A stretch of DNA of 64,000 nucleotides from Bombardia bombarda (GCA_030512295.1 JAULSR010000012.1:301623-365622); one strand, 5' to 3'. Positions 25,493 to 37,747 are shown, counted from the first letter of the stretch. A program made the numbers and translations. The notes: generated from the sequence alone by a model not told the origin.

Positions 25493-26583
25493 ATGTTCAT
25501 GCAACGCTCCGCCATGGCTGTCGCCCGCCGAGCGGCCATGGCGCCTGCTCTGCGACGCAGCATCGCCACCACCGCCGTGCGCCGTAAGTAGCAGAAAGTA
25601 GCTGGTCCAGCAACAGCAGCAGCCTGGGTTTTCGACCTCCCAAATCTCGCGCATCAGTCACCATCACCACCATTGTCGTCATCATTATACCACCACCACC
25701 ACTACTACTACCACTATCCCTACCCGTTCAATTGGACCCGAGAGAAATAGAATGCGCGAAACTGATTTGTTCCCCGACGTGTGCAGGCGACGCCACCCCC
25801 GGCACCCCGACCACCAAGCTCAAGACCCTTAATGGTATGGACACTCTCTCCTCCTCTGTGGAATACAGTTGGAATTGGAATTGGAGTTGGAAAAGGAATT
25901 GGAATGGACTGGACTGGACTGGATTGGTTCAGATTGGCTCAATTGGGCTAGGACTGTTACTCGGTGTTGGGCTGGAAGCTCCTCGGGAGCTGCGGGAGCT
26001 ATGTCTAGCTAGCTTCAGTGGATGGCGATTTCGCAGCGCAAAGAGTCAATGCTGACCCCACATGTCCCCAAACACAGAGATCAAGACCATCGACGACCTT
26101 GTCGGCCCTGGTGCCGCCCCCGGCACCGTCCCCACCGACCTCGAGCAGTCGACCGGTATGGAGCGTCTCGAGATTCTCGGAAAGATGGAGGGTGTCGACA
26201 TCTTCGACATGCGCCCGCTCGACTCGTCGCGCCTCGGCACACTGGACAACCCCATCGTCGTCCGCTCTGCCGGCGACGAGCAGTACAACGGCTGCACCGG
26301 TGTCCCCGCCGACTCGCACGAGGTTATCTGGCTGACGGTATGTGGTGGTCTTGGATACGTAGCGTCAGCAGAGGATGGGTTGCTAATGGTATGAACACAA
26401 AAACAGACGTCCCGTGAGCGCCCCATTGAGCGGTGCCCCGAGTGCGGCAGCGTCTACAAGATGGAGTACATTGGCCCCCAGGATCACGGCCACGACGATC
26501 ACGGCCACGGCCACGGCCACGATGCCCACGGCTGGGTAGAGCCCAAGACCTGGGCTGACCTTGTCAAGCCTTCGTACTGGTAA
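25493..26583 (+). CDS. COX4: cytochrome c oxidase subunit 4 (Cox4, mammalian COX5B homologue)
   Basis: Exons 25493-25583, 25787-25834, 26078-26337 and 26407-26583 (191 aa), all with canonical GT-AG introns in matching phase. The N-terminus (MFMQRSAMAVARRAAMAPALRRS) is a typical mitochondrial targeting sequence. The mature part contains the family core (LEREI-like ERLEILGKMEGVDIFDM, DNPIVVRS) and the zinc site made by Cys/His near GCTG...SHEVIW and the CPECG motif. It is a nuclear-encoded, matrix-side subunit of respiratory complex IV. The C-terminus has a His/Asp/Gly-rich stretch (GHDDHGHGHGHDAHG) before the conserved EPKTWADLVKPSYW tail. Intron 2 contains TTGGAA and GGACT repeats (25,868-25,925). 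Confidence 0.96.
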
Positions 26584-27078
26584 ATGCTGGCGGTGGACGG
26601 TACGATACATGCACCTGAAGACGGAGGAGATGGAGGTGGGGTCTGTAGATTACCTGTGGTGAAGATAAGGGACAATAGATGGGCTGTATAGAAATTCTTC
26701 CATGTCTCTGTGTCTGGGGTTCGTCTTGAGGTGGGCATGTGGCTTTTGCGTGGCACACATGGTTCAGCTATGCTTATGGGTAATGGGTGGGTCGGTGCAT
26801 TGTTTATAAAAGTGCCTGCCTGCCTGGAGCGGTGCTAATCATATTGCACATGAAGGAGATTGCACGTGGCATCTAAGGTATCAGGCCGGCCCCATTGCTG
26901 TTTACAAAGGCTGTAGATTGAATCAGTCAGATCTTCGAGGTCTGCCTGGCGACCAGCTGATATTCTTTGCTGGGTAGAACAGACGGTAGCCGAGGGTCTG
27001 GTCTGAGAAAGGGACCTGGGAGCAATGGATGTGATGTACGTTTGGCTGCCCTATCAGGGTCTCTATCGGTGTACGCCC
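26584..27078. other. intergenic, convergent 3' flanks
   Basis: About 500 bp between the plus-strand COX4 stop and the minus-strand DUF4604 stop. No feature seen beyond presumed 3'UTRs. Confidence 0.6.
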
Positions 27079-27795
27079 TCAGTCCTCATCGTCGCCAAAG
27101 CTGAGCTTGATCTTCTTTGCCTTTTTCTTGGGTTTGGTAGTGCCCTTTGCTGACGCTATTGTTGGTATTGCCAACTTGTTGTTGCCGTCCTTTGCCAAGC
27201 CAGCAGAGGCAGCCTGATTTCTCTGACTCTCCTGCTGCACTTTATTCCCAATTGTCTTCTTTGTCTTGTCGCCACCATTAAGGCTATTGTTTCCCACATC
27301 GTCATTATCGTCGTCATCATCCTGGGTGATGCCCACTACTCTGCCTGCTTTCCTCTTCTTTCTATTGCTGTTGCTATTGTGGCCTATGCTGGCAAGATTG
27401 TCTTCAGTCTGTGTTGTCGTTGTTGTGGTCGTGTCGGGTAGCTTTGCGCTGTCACTGTCGTCTTCTGTCGCAGTCGCAGTCGCAGTCGCAGTCGCAGTCG
27501 CAGTCGCAGTCGCAGTCGCAGCAGCAGTCACGGTGCCGTCGGCGTCTAGTTGAAAGGCACCAGCTTCGACCACATTCCCGCTTTCGTCGAGAAATAGCGG
27601 CGCATCCTCGGCATCTGCGCTGCCGGATCGCGGCTTTACAGGGCGTCGGCGCGCGGCGAGGATGGGATCGGGGCCGCCGCCGTCGTAGCGAGAGTCGGAC
27701 GAGGAGCCTTGGGCTTCCTCGCCGCGAAGACGGGCGAGAAAGGGCGGCAGCGCGGTTGAGTAATGCAAGTTTTTGGACGTGATCTTTTGCGACAT
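27079..27795 (-). CDS. DUF4604 family protein
   Basis: Single exon, 238 aa, ATG at 27795. The N-terminus (SKNLHYSTALPPFLARLRGE) matches the characteristic opening of DUF4604 proteins, a eukaryotic family of unknown function. The middle has a Thr-Ala dipeptide tract encoded by about eight copies of a 6-bp unit (CGCAGT on the plus strand, 27,472-27,525), a poly-Thr run and an acidic Asp run. The C-terminus is basic and Lys-rich (KPKKKAKKIKLSFGDDED), suggesting nuclear or nucleic-acid association by inference. The repeat tract is likely length-polymorphic. The gene appears intact. Confidence 0.85.
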   Translation of the reverse strand: MSQKITSKNLHYSTALPPFLARLRGEEAQGSSSDSRYDGGGPDPILAARRRPVKPRSGSADAEDAPLFLDESGNVVEAGAFQLDADGTVTAAATATATATATATATATATEDDSDSAKLPDTTTTTTTQTEDNLASIGHNSNSNRKKRKAGRVVGITQDDDDDNDDVGNNSLNGGDKTKKTIGNKVQQESQRNQAASAGLAKDGNNKLAIPTIASAKGTTKPKKKAKKIKLSFGDDED

Positions 27796-27984
27796 TGTGG
27801 AAGGTCTACTGGGCTGGAACGCGAATGGATGCTGCGGCCTGGTTGGATTTGTTCAGGTCAGGTCCAGATGATGCAGGTTACAGAGGTGCATGGTGGGACG
27901 GGAGGGTGCGAATGTGGGGTAAATCTGCTAGGTAGGTACTATTCTACAGCGAGTACCTTACCTACCCGTAGCGGGGACGATAGC

Positions 27985-28052
27985 TTTTTTTAATTTTTTT
28001 TAATTTTTTTTAACTTTTATTTTCAACTTTTATTTTCAACTTTTATTTTCAA
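27985..28052. repeat. tandem T-rich repeats
   Basis: Three copies of a TTTTTTTTAA-type unit are followed by three copies of a 14-bp unit (ACTTTTATTTTCAA). They lie in the 275-bp gap between the DUF4604 start and the thioesterase stop, so they fall in the promoter or 3'UTR of two minus-strand genes. Confidence 0.9.
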
Positions 28053-28069
28053 CAGCCAAACATCCTACA

Positions 28070-29247
28070 CTACAACCTCCCCATCAACTTGCCCTTTTCG
28101 GGCCTGTCCTCAAATGAGCGTATCAGGCCATCCTGGTACTCGGTGGCGACATGGACTCCCTGGGGGCTCCAGATCTTGCTCTCGACGATGCCCCTCCCAG
28201 CAGCTGCCCGAGGGAAGCTCGCCTCCTGCACCCACCACTCTCCTTTACTTTCGTCGCACTCCATAACGGCCTCGTTGGCATTCACATGCACAACAAAGCT
28301 GTAGCTTAAACTGGCGGCCTTGCCCATCGTCCAGCCCAAACCCAAGTGGTTACCTGCCATCAGGAGTCCGTTGCGGTCCGCCGCGAAGGCGTGCACCAGG
28401 ATGTGCGCGTTGGCGTCCCAGCATGCATCATCTGAGGACGAAGGCGGCAAGGGCTTCAGCAGTCGGTACAATAGCAGCTCTCGGCGCTCGTGGACCGGCT
28501 TGGGCGGGGCGTTGTAGCCTGTCATGTCGACCTTCTTCATGTCGACACAGGGGAAGTTGCCAACAACATCAGTGCCCATGAGGGAAACCATGCCGTCGAT
28601 GTCGACGGGCGGCGCGGGCGGCCAGGCATGCGGAGGCCGGCCTGACAGGATCGAAGACAGCTCGGGCCGGGAGGGCGAGAAGGGCGAGGGCTCTTGGATC
28701 GAGATGCCGGCACTGTGCGGTTCGGCCAGCTTGAAGGACACGAGGGCGGTGAAGCAAGGGGGGTTCAGGTTTGTCAGAGATGCGATGGGAAAGTGGTCGG
28801 GCTGGGAAGAGGGCGTCGCAGGCTGGTGGGCCGTCACCGAGAGCGTGCTCAGGCTGCGGGACGACGTCAGGGGGCGACGGTGTAGATAAAGGGGCGATCC
28901 GAGAGGCCGATGGCGGTGAAATAGCCGTGGATGGTATGAAGACCCAGCTTCTCAGACTTGTTCACCCCCTTCCCGTCCTCTATCTCGGACCAGGCCCGGC
29001 AGGCGGCGAGGCCGGCCTGTGCATACACATGGCCCCCAAACGCGGCATTGTGCACCCGGGGCACATCGTCGGCAACTCCAAAGTCAAAAGCACCGGGGAT
29101 GTATGCGGCCCGGGTGCTCATGTACCGATGCGGCGGTGGCGGCCCTGACTCGGACCCGGACCCGGACCCGGAGTCGGGAACGGGCGGCAGCTTGACGAGG
29201 TGCATCATTTCCTGAAACGACAGGCGGGATTTGGCCTTGGATGCCAT
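28070..29247 (-). CDS. TesB-type acyl-CoA thioesterase II, apparent single-base frameshift
   Basis: Minus strand, ATG at 29247. The N-terminal half (hotdog 1) carries FGGHVYAQAGLAACRAW and LHTIHGYFTAIGLSDRPFIYTV, family hallmarks of acyl-CoA thioesterase II. The frame then stops (GCC CCC TGA) at 28,869-28,875. The C-terminal half (VTAHQP... LGLGWTMGKAASLSYSFVVHVNANE, second hotdog) continues one frame over from exactly that point. No intron fits: less than 30 nt separates the two conserved parts. One extra base in the C5 run (plus strand G run 28870-28874) would give one 392-aa protein. Family role: hydrolysis of fatty acyl-CoA to acid and CoA, often peroxisomal; the C-terminal GRL is at best a weak PTS1. 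This is either a pseudogene, an allele-specific loss or an assembly error. The 5' leader has a CAG repeat (29,258-29,281). Confidence 0.85.
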
Positions 29248-32200
29248 ATTTGATGTCTGCTGCTGCTGCTGCTGCTGCTGCAGGACCCTCTCAACCCACG
29301 CGACCACCCTGTTAACCCTGGAGCAACCGTTCCAACCCTCCCTATCCCTCTCTTGCCCCTGAGCAGAAGAGAATAACTGCAAGGACGGTCGGATATCGGC
29401 GGGGTGGAGATGGGATAGATGGTTGGATGGTTGGTATCCCGAAATGTGATGGCCAAAAATAAACAAGTTTGACTGCTGGTCAAGGTATGGGTGTGCAGAT
29501 ATGCAAGATGTTGGACGCGAATGCGACAGTATCTACGTACTATCACACTGCCCTGCTGTCACTCTGCTGCACCATCCCAGTTCATTTCAAAAAAGTCAAG
29601 CATGGACAGTGGAAATGAGAATGCCATATCCGCCTGAGTGTATTCGGTTGTGGCCGGCGGGAACGGCAGGCGGGGGCGGGCCCGGTTCCTGTCCCCCGTC
29701 GAAAAAGAAAAGAGAAGCCGAGGCATTCACTTCACTGCTCTCCACGTGATGGCGGTAAAGACGGATGAAACCGGTACCTAACATTGATTGTCCCCTTCCC
29801 CCTTTTTTGTGTTGTTGACGCTGGTTGATCACACACAGCCCCTCGCTCTTCTCCACCCACTCTAAGTCTCCAACCTTCCCTCAGTCTCGTGGCTCAAAAA
29901 GTCGTAAGGTATCTTTGGTAAGTATTATTCGGTATCGGTTACTCCATGGATACGACCACGTACGGTTGCCTGAACCCATCGCAAAAAAATCAACCACAAA
30001 AGGGCAAGGCATTGCCAAGCAAAGACCATTGGCGGCGTCAGTGAATCAAGTTAGCGCGCAGTCCTTCTGCTCTTTCATACCCAAACTGGCATTGAAGCCC
30101 CAAATTGCCATGCCACTCTGTGGGGGTCAGCAACCAGAAAACACAAGACATGTGTGCGCTCATCACATCGAAACCGACTTCTAGTGTACTTCTAGTGTAC
30201 CACAGCTGAAGACATGTAGGACCCTACTGGCTCGCGTAAGGTAATCATCAACATCTCGCTGCGGCTCTGTTATGAACGATGCACATTCGCTCATTCGGGG
30301 CAATGACGCTCCGTCCCCAGCGGAAACCGCCGCTTTCCTGGTTTTCCATCTCATCTCTCATCTCATCTCTCGTGCACCCTTCTGTTCCGGGAGCACTGGA
30401 TGCAGGCACGGAAGCGGGAGAAGGCTTCCATAGTGTCTTGCCAAGAGCATGGAAGCCATGGTCCTAGTTCTACACAGTAACGACTAGAACTATTTAATAC
30501 CTTCAATGCTTGAAGCTACCTACTTATTTGCCTAGTGTATACCGAACATACTACAGGGGGCAGCCAGACAGACGCCCTCGCCTTAGTTGCCGGTGCATCC
30601 GTACCAAACAACGAGATCCGATTAACAGAAGCAGATCAGAAAACTACCTGGTGGCAACTGGACCGAGTCTGGTGCCCTCCTTCACCGGTTCTGCGCCGTA
30701 TGCTGCCGGATAGTCTTGGCGTTGTGTGCTTGTCAACCTTGCCTTGCCTCATGGCGGGGACGGATCGGCATATAGATACCGTTCCCTCCATATAGGCCGA
30801 TGGTACAAAGTGGTATTGCAGCGTTCAACTAACAGTCTGGATGGTCTGGAAAAGTTGAGATCCTCACCCCAGGTTTGTACGAGACAGGAAGGAGAGGTCT
30901 GCGATTCATATATCCAGTGGCGGGTTCTAATTCCAAGCCTGGCCTATCTATAACAGATCCAACTACCTACGGATATATGCCTACCTCTGCACAACCATTG
31001 GCATCGTTATGGAAAATTGCGATTAAGGCGGGGAAGCATGCTGTTCTGCCCCTTATTGGTATGCATGATTATACCATCTCTTTTCTTCCGACCTGTTTTC
31101 CACGCGATTCTTGGTAATGTACCTATCTAATGTAGGTATGTCGATGGCGGTCTCCATGTGGATATCGTTGCATTCCGAGGGCCCGAACACAATGGAGACC
31201 GGAGAACATCGGGAAAAAAGACCTGACGAACATGGGTTGGTAGAGAAATCAATGTGGTGGAAAGCGGCCGGACCAATCCCACGGGTGACAGTTATAGCTG
31301 ATCCGATTGCAGGGCTGTCCGTCTTCGGGCTGCAGGTTGTGGGCTGCGGCGGCCGCTGATGCTGGTATCCGTTCCTAAATAAGCCCCCGTTTTCGTTGGA
31401 GGCGTCTGGCTGTCTCGCGTGGCTGCCTGGTTTGGTACTGATATATTATTCGTTTCTATTGAACAGGAAAAGCCATGGAAGGACAGGAGAAGGTGTGATA
31501 CGCAAAATGGAGAAAGCATGCTTTGACTGCCATAGTGGTAGACGAATAAGCTAGTATGATGTTAGCCGTCACTTGTCTTATACGGCCAATACATATCTAC
31601 TGTACGTTTCTGGACAAATATCCTTCTTAACTGAAGTAAAGTATTCATCGGCACTAGCTGAGCTGAGACACACGTTGATTGACCCCCTCTGCGGGGAAAA
31701 GAAGAATCCTGTGATGCAAGGATGACACACATGCAATGGTCTTGTGCATGCTGATGGGCGGTGAAGGCATCCGTCTCTTCCAGGTAACTTTAAACATGTG
31801 TAATTCAAAGGGCGGCACAGCAGCGTAAGGCTTGAAATGCAACAAGTGACAACTGACTGACCTGCACGAGGTCTTATTCGTTCTGGTCACTGCTCTATTC
31901 ATACTGTGGTCTTTGAAGAAAAATCTCTGTCCGTGGTCATCGTATCGCTATTTTTGGAACGTATCAACTCTTGATATTTGACTTCAAGTTACTATGGTTG
32001 ATTATAGACTCGCCTCTTCTTTTTTATCTCTATAACGTATATTACGAATAACAAGTAACAGTACCAAACTATCCTTTCCAAGAACACTTAGTATCCCATG
32101 TCGATAAAATAATGATTAAGGAGAGATAAAACATGATACTTCAATGATTACCTTGGCTAGTTACATAGCTTTGCTGCTGCAAACAAGTTTGCCACCAAAC

Positions 32201-35200
32201 GTCTCACACCTAAAATAGATACTTTCTGGTGATGGAACAACATTGAAAATCACCTGCCAATACTGGACGTAGACTGACCTCTTGGATTAGCTAGGATCGG
32301 AATAAACAACAAAGGATTTGCTAGAAAGAGGCACGGATGATAGTGCCAATGTATTGTATTAGGTCTATATAACTTAGTCTAAGTCACTAGCTAATACTAT
32401 GTAAAAGATAATCGTATGTCGTGAACAGAGATCCTTGTGTCTGCCAAGACTTTTCCCCGTCAAGGATCACTGAAGTCAAGCTTTTAGCTGCCTCGGGGGC
32501 TCCAGACCCTTTAACCCAAAACAGAATAGTCAGCCTGAAGATTTCGTGATTTCCCTCCCATTGCACTAACAAGATCTTCAGCGCTGGCTCCCTCGGTCAG
32601 CAGAATTACCTTAGCGTGAAGGCTTTTGTTAGTGTATTTCGTGGTCAAGCTCGCTTGACCTGTATGGCCTTGTGCTCCAGAGTACCTTGCCTTTGATGGT
32701 ACATTTGGGCCTACAGACTGTACTGAAGCTGTTGGTTCGTTAGCTTGTGATAGTAGGTATTGTATATATAGAAGGGAAGCTGGGATGAAATAGAGTTGGC
32801 AGTTGGCAGTCAAAATGAACATGGATTGTTAGACTGTCTCGGAGGTTGGCGTGGTACAGGTGCATAATCAAACTTCATGATGTTGTCGTAGTCAAATCTG
32901 CTCGGCGGGGGTCAGTCCATGTCACCATCATGAACTAAAAATTAGAAGAAGGGGGTTTCGAACATGTAAATTGTCTTCTCTAGCTCATTGCGACCGGCAT
33001 GTTCCGGCCGACCGCTTGTCACTCATTTGCGAAAGACCGATCTCCTTTGACGTCTTTTGGCGACGTTAATAATCGATGGTGACAGCAAGACAGGCAGGAG
33101 CAGGGAATCTACGAGTCCAAGACCCTGTCCGAATCCCTGGATGTGTGTATGTATGTACATACATACGAATAAGTACGCACTGTACAGTGGACATGTTTAC
33201 CCCGGATTCCCAGATTTCAGCGGGTGGCTGCTACACTATAGGGAGACGCGCAGGAAGCCGATGGAAAGCGGCACCCTTGAGGTACAAACACACAACGACT
33301 TACCGGTAGGTAGGTACCTAGGTACATATAGAAGTATCTAAGGTAGGCAAATAAACCGAGCGGGTAATTGAGATGCCGACCAGAACACAGTTCAAACCAA
33401 CCAGCGTCGGGCAGCAGTCGGTCAGTCAGATAGACGGATGAGACAGAGGACTAAGTACTACGAGCTTTATACGAGGATCGGTCAGACTTGAGGTTGCGAG
33501 ATAGCGTATTTCCCATATTGGCAAGCCCCAAGTATTCGTGATATTGCTGTATTGGGCAATTCGGCACGAAAAGGTCTGGTGTTGGGGATACTGGGGATAC
33601 TGGGGGATACTGGGGAGATGGACTCTGGCGGTGTGCGTTGAATGGCCGGACCCAAAAGCCACAAGAAGGCAAAATGCATCGAGCGAGATTAAAAGTGATT
33701 GCTCGCCCATGAAACTGTATTCGGAGGTGTGCTGTCTTTTGTGTCGTGTGTAACTGCACTACCTACACCGGCAGGGCGCAGAGCTTAGCTGAGATTGGTT
33801 TTATGTGTCATGAGGTGGTCACGCGGTCTTGTCCGCATATTTGGAGTACATACTTGCCTTCCAGGACTGGAGCTATCCGAATGCCATCTCAACTGGAATC
33901 CCCATTCCCGCTGTGCATACTGTTACAGCGCCCCGTCGGAGCAGCAGCTTTTTGCTTTTCCTTCTTTCCTTTCCTTTTTTCTTCTTTTTCTTCTTGACGG
34001 AAAGAAATTGTTCACACTGGACAGGATTGGGTTCTTTTGGATTGCTAACCTAGTTGGGAAGAGACTGCAGGAAAAGGGGCAAGTCGGGCCCCTGTCTGAT
34101 TGGTCCTAACCGTCTTTGGGGAGAGGAAGCGAGGTCTTGGGGTTTGGAGTTCACGCGTGACCTGTTTTCCCCGTCGAATGGGCTTTGAGGCAAGGTTGAG
34201 CCAACAGTTGGACGGCTGATTTGGGTTCGGCTGGTGGATGGCACTGTACACAAGTAAGTAATGGGTGCACAGAAGCAGCGTTACGAGAGTGGCGTTTGGG
34301 TTCCATGGACGCTGCATGTGCGCTGTTGTGGATGGCTACTGTGGTACACAGGGAGACAGGCTCGACAAGAGAACTAATTCTCAATCTTTTGTAAAATAGA
34401 TCCAATGAGGACTCGGGGCGAAAAAGAGTCCAGACTGCTTGCTTGCGACTGCCCCCCTTTCGCGAAGTACTTACCCTTCTCGGTACTTTGCACGTTTCCC
34501 CGCAATCCGACAGGCGCGGTGCAACGTGGAAGACGTTCGAGTTCGACACGGTCTGTCATGTCGTACGCAGTTGTGTTCTTGTATTACTTACACAGTAATG
34601 CCCAGATGGAAACACGTGCAGACAAACTGGGGAAATCAGGCGATGATTAATAACACGAGCATGGAAAGAGTACGAATTACCACAGTAGACGGGCGGTTGA
34701 GCCGAGGACCAAACATGGCGTTCAACGTAAGATGCTAGAGAGCCGGTTTGATGAGCTGGAGCGACGAGGTCCGGCCGCCAACTCGACTTGTTGGCTGGCT
34801 GGCAGCAGACCCCAGCAATAGCACGCTTGCGTTATTGGGCTGGGATGAGGGGTGCAGAACCTAAGAGTTACAGGGATTACGGTTACAGGGGTGTCGCATG
34901 GAACCTTCCTCTGCACAGTTTCGCACTTCAGGCCAGGGTGGAGAATTTTCCGGGGAAAGAGGAGACGGCCATCGCCTGCAATTGCCTAGCAGCAGCAGCA
35001 GCACTCAGCAGCAGCAGCAGCACCAGTTCCGTCCAGTGTTCCGTCCATCCATCCATCCATCCATCCATCCATCCATCTGTCCATGATCCCATCCAATGGC
35101 CCTCCACTTCCTCTCCATGAGACAAGACGCAGAAACAGAAACAGAAACAGATGCAGATGCAGACAAGACAAGACAAATTACTATCCGACCCGTCGCCGTC

Positions 35201-36424
35201 GCCGTCGCCGCAGTCTTTCTGGTCTGATTACACCATCAAAACCTGAGGAGCCACCTACACAGTAGACCCAGACAGCTTCTTTCGGTGGCCGTCGCCTGCT
35301 TCCCCGCCGACCTTTTTTGGCTGCTGGCCGGCCCTGACCTGTCTCTTCGGCATCCCTCTCGAGCCATGCCATGCTGACTACCAGCCTACCACCCTGCGAG
35401 AGGTACAGTACACAACTGGCGTCTGTCTTGTGACCCATACGTACCTCGCCTGACAGCAGTCCGCCCCCCTTCCCAGAGCCTCAAACTCATAGGCCCTTCA
35501 AGACTGACATCGACCAGCAGAGTCTCCTGTCTTCTACCGCCTTGCCTCCATAGGACTGACTGCCTGCTGCCTCATCCGGCCTTCCTTTCCAGGACGTGGT
35601 CAGTTCCATTCGGCGCGGTGCTCTACACAGACCCTACCCTATTCTGTTGTGCCTCTGCCTTTGTAGCATGCCCTGCCGCTATCCGTCTGGTCACCCGCCA
35701 GATCACCAGTCAACTGCGTGATTATCCAATTGGTGTACTGGTGCCCTACCTAGGTACCTAGACTTGGTCCTCGTCGTCTTTCGTCTTGCGAAACAAAACT
35801 CCAGGGACTACTACGAGTACCAGCTTCTCCGCCCACCGCCCACCGCCCACCGCCCGCCGCTCCCAGTCTCTAGCCAGTCAGCGTCGTCCTCTTTCCCCGA
35901 CTTCCACCGGTTCCACCTCCACCTCCCCATCCCCAGACTTTTGGACCATGGACCCCATGCCGTGCAACCTAGCTTCCTGCTAGGTGCCTCCAAGCCCGCC
36001 TCGAGCCTGCTCAACTACACTAATCCTTATTAACTGTTGCTACCTCACCACATCCTGGACCAGATCTCCGTCCTCTCCACCCGACACCGCCGGTCTGGGT
36101 GGTCAGCTATTGTACATCTGCTCCCTCTCTCCCGGCTCTCGTATCCGTCTCGAATAAATAACATTGCGTACCTCTCGTGCCACTGTCGAGCACACCTCGT
36201 ACTCTGCCTTTTGGAGCTTTCCTACCCCCCCTGCCTTCTTGTCCTGGCCTCGATGAACGTGGGTGTCCCGCTCACGTGGTCCATATATCGCCGTGGCTGT
36301 CCTCCGTAACTACAATAATACTTGTTGCTAATGAGAGGCCAACGATCCACGACACGGAAAGGAAGGTTATTGGCGGGCATCACCAGCCTTGGACTAAGGG
36401 AGGGAAGCGATACCCTCTGTTGCA
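29248..36424. other. large gene-poor region
   Basis: About 7.2 kb without a supported gene. Short open frames on both strands have no domains and no compatible exons. The 31,900-32,800 stretch is AT-richer than its surroundings. One 103-codon minus-strand frame there (32,511-32,822) has a real ATG and a hydrophobic N-terminus but nothing else in favour. TACCTA/TAGGTA words recur (33,304; 35,746). CCAT tetranucleotides (35,044-35,078) and GAAACA hexamers (35,130-35,150) lie in the right part. The CT-rich DNA from 35,500 to 36,300 is probably promoter and leader of the next gene. Confidence 0.55.
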
Positions 36425-37747
36425 ATGGGGATGCAGCTCGAGCCTCTGACGCAGAGTTCGTTCGAGTATGGGCCATGGCATTACCGCGATATTCGATTTC
36501 AGCAGGCCGAGCAACTTGATCTTGGCTCGGCGCTACTAGGGACGGCGACAAGCCCTTCGTTAACCGACCGTCTCTGCGAAACCTCGAGGATCTTCAGGGC
36601 CCAGCGTATGAGCGCGACTCGGGCTGTTGAAGAGTCTCCTTGGGTACCAAGAGCATCAAAGTTGATGCCAAAGACATCGTCTCCGACCGTCAAGACGAGT
36701 AGCAGGTTGGCAGCTTTAGCGAATACTACGGCTCCATATCTGGATCTGGGCTTGAGCCGTACCGCATCCACGGGGAGTGAGGACGTCTTGACGTTCCCGC
36801 TCAAGGTGACGCCGCCACCTCCCAGGCCATCTCTCAAGCGCAGGCGACCGACCACCGACGTCGATGGTCCGAACACGGCATGCATGGGCTGCAAAAAGCG
36901 GCGCTTGCGACGCCATCTCATCACTTCTCGGCTTTCGGAGCCATTTTCGTATCCGGCATCACACATCCTCAACAGGGAGTCGGCCACGTCAGGTGACAGA
37001 CGCTTGCTGAAGATGGCGGCCATACTGTCGACACGACGTCTACACAGCACCGCGGGCATGGATGGTGTGCAGTTGCAGCCATTGCCATTGCCATTGCCAC
37101 CGCCCCAGCCGAGTCCTTCGTCATTGTTACGGCGAACGGCGGTGATCAACCGGTTTCGGCTCCGCGTCCGGACCGAGGCGGTCGAGCGAGGTGACGACGA
37201 GGTTGCCGATCTGGCAGCCAGCGCAGCCTTGTTGCAACAAAGCCACGGGGTTGGCTTGGTCGTCGGCTCGAGGTTCCCCTTGGCCTCTCCTCCACCATCG
37301 ACTGGTCCACCATCGACTGGTCCACCACCGCCGCCACTTCGTATCCCGTTCCTCGGTCACCCACACCCTCTATCCAAAGCTGGTATCGAGGCACGGCTAC
37401 AACCTCTTGTGCCGCCATCTAGACCGCAGCCGGTTGATGCAGCAGTGCCATGTCGGAGGCTTCCGCCGAGCCCTCGGCTGCGGCCAGCGCGGTCCCCAGA
37501 GCTGCGACCGACATGGTCTACTGTGGACTTGGATGTTCTGGAAGATCTGGACGACGATAACGTGGCGTTCCCGACATCAGAGCACGAGAGCCGGTACGAA
37601 GATGAGCCCGATGACGTGTACGCCGATTTTGGGGTAATTTTTGGCAGTGGTGGAGATGGAGACTTGACGGACGATGAGGGCCCTGGCGAGCATTTTGAGG
37701 ATTATATGGATGACCTCGACGGCATTCCTTGGAGCGCCAGGTGCTGA
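36425..37747 (+). CDS. uncharacterised protein with acidic C-terminus
   Basis: Single exon, 440 aa; ATG at 36425, with a second in-frame ATG two codons on. I do not recognise a named domain. A compact basic patch lies in the middle (MGCKKRRLRRHLITSRLSEPFSYPASHI...RRLLKMAAIL), of a kind that could bind nucleic acid or act as a nuclear signal. Pro-rich segments flank it, including two tandem copies of a 15-bp unit encoding PPSTG (37,296-37,325). The last 70 residues are strongly acidic (LEDLDDDN, EDEPDDVYADFG, FEDYMDDLDGIPW). The basic core plus acidic tail suggests a nuclear factor; this is inference. The frame is open throughout and overlapping frames on other strands look like shadows. Confidence 0.75.
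   Translation: MGMQLEPLTQSSFEYGPWHYRDIRFQQAEQLDLGSALLGTATSPSLTDRLCETSRIFRAQRMSATRAVEESPWVPRASKLMPKTSSPTVKTSSRLAALANTTAPYLDLGLSRTASTGSEDVLTFPLKVTPPPPRPSLKRRRPTTDVDGPNTACMGCKKRRLRRHLITSRLSEPFSYPASHILNRESATSGDRRLLKMAAILSTRRLHSTAGMDGVQLQPLPLPLPPPQPSPSSLLRRTAVINRFRLRVRTEAVERGDDEVADLAASAALLQQSHGVGLVVGSRFPLASPPPSTGPPSTGPPPPPLRIPFLGHPHPLSKAGIEARLQPLVPPSRPQPVDAAVPCRRLPPSPRLRPARSPELRPTWSTVDLDVLEDLDDDNVAFPTSEHESRYEDEPDDVYADFGVIFGSGGDGDLTDDEGPGEHFEDYMDDLDGIPWSARC

Noticed and set aside
32511..32822. 103-codon minus-strand frame with hydrophobic N-terminus, possible small secreted protein
   Set aside because: Has a true ATG but no Cys pattern, no homologue I recognise, and lies in AT-richer DNA where frames of this length occur by chance.
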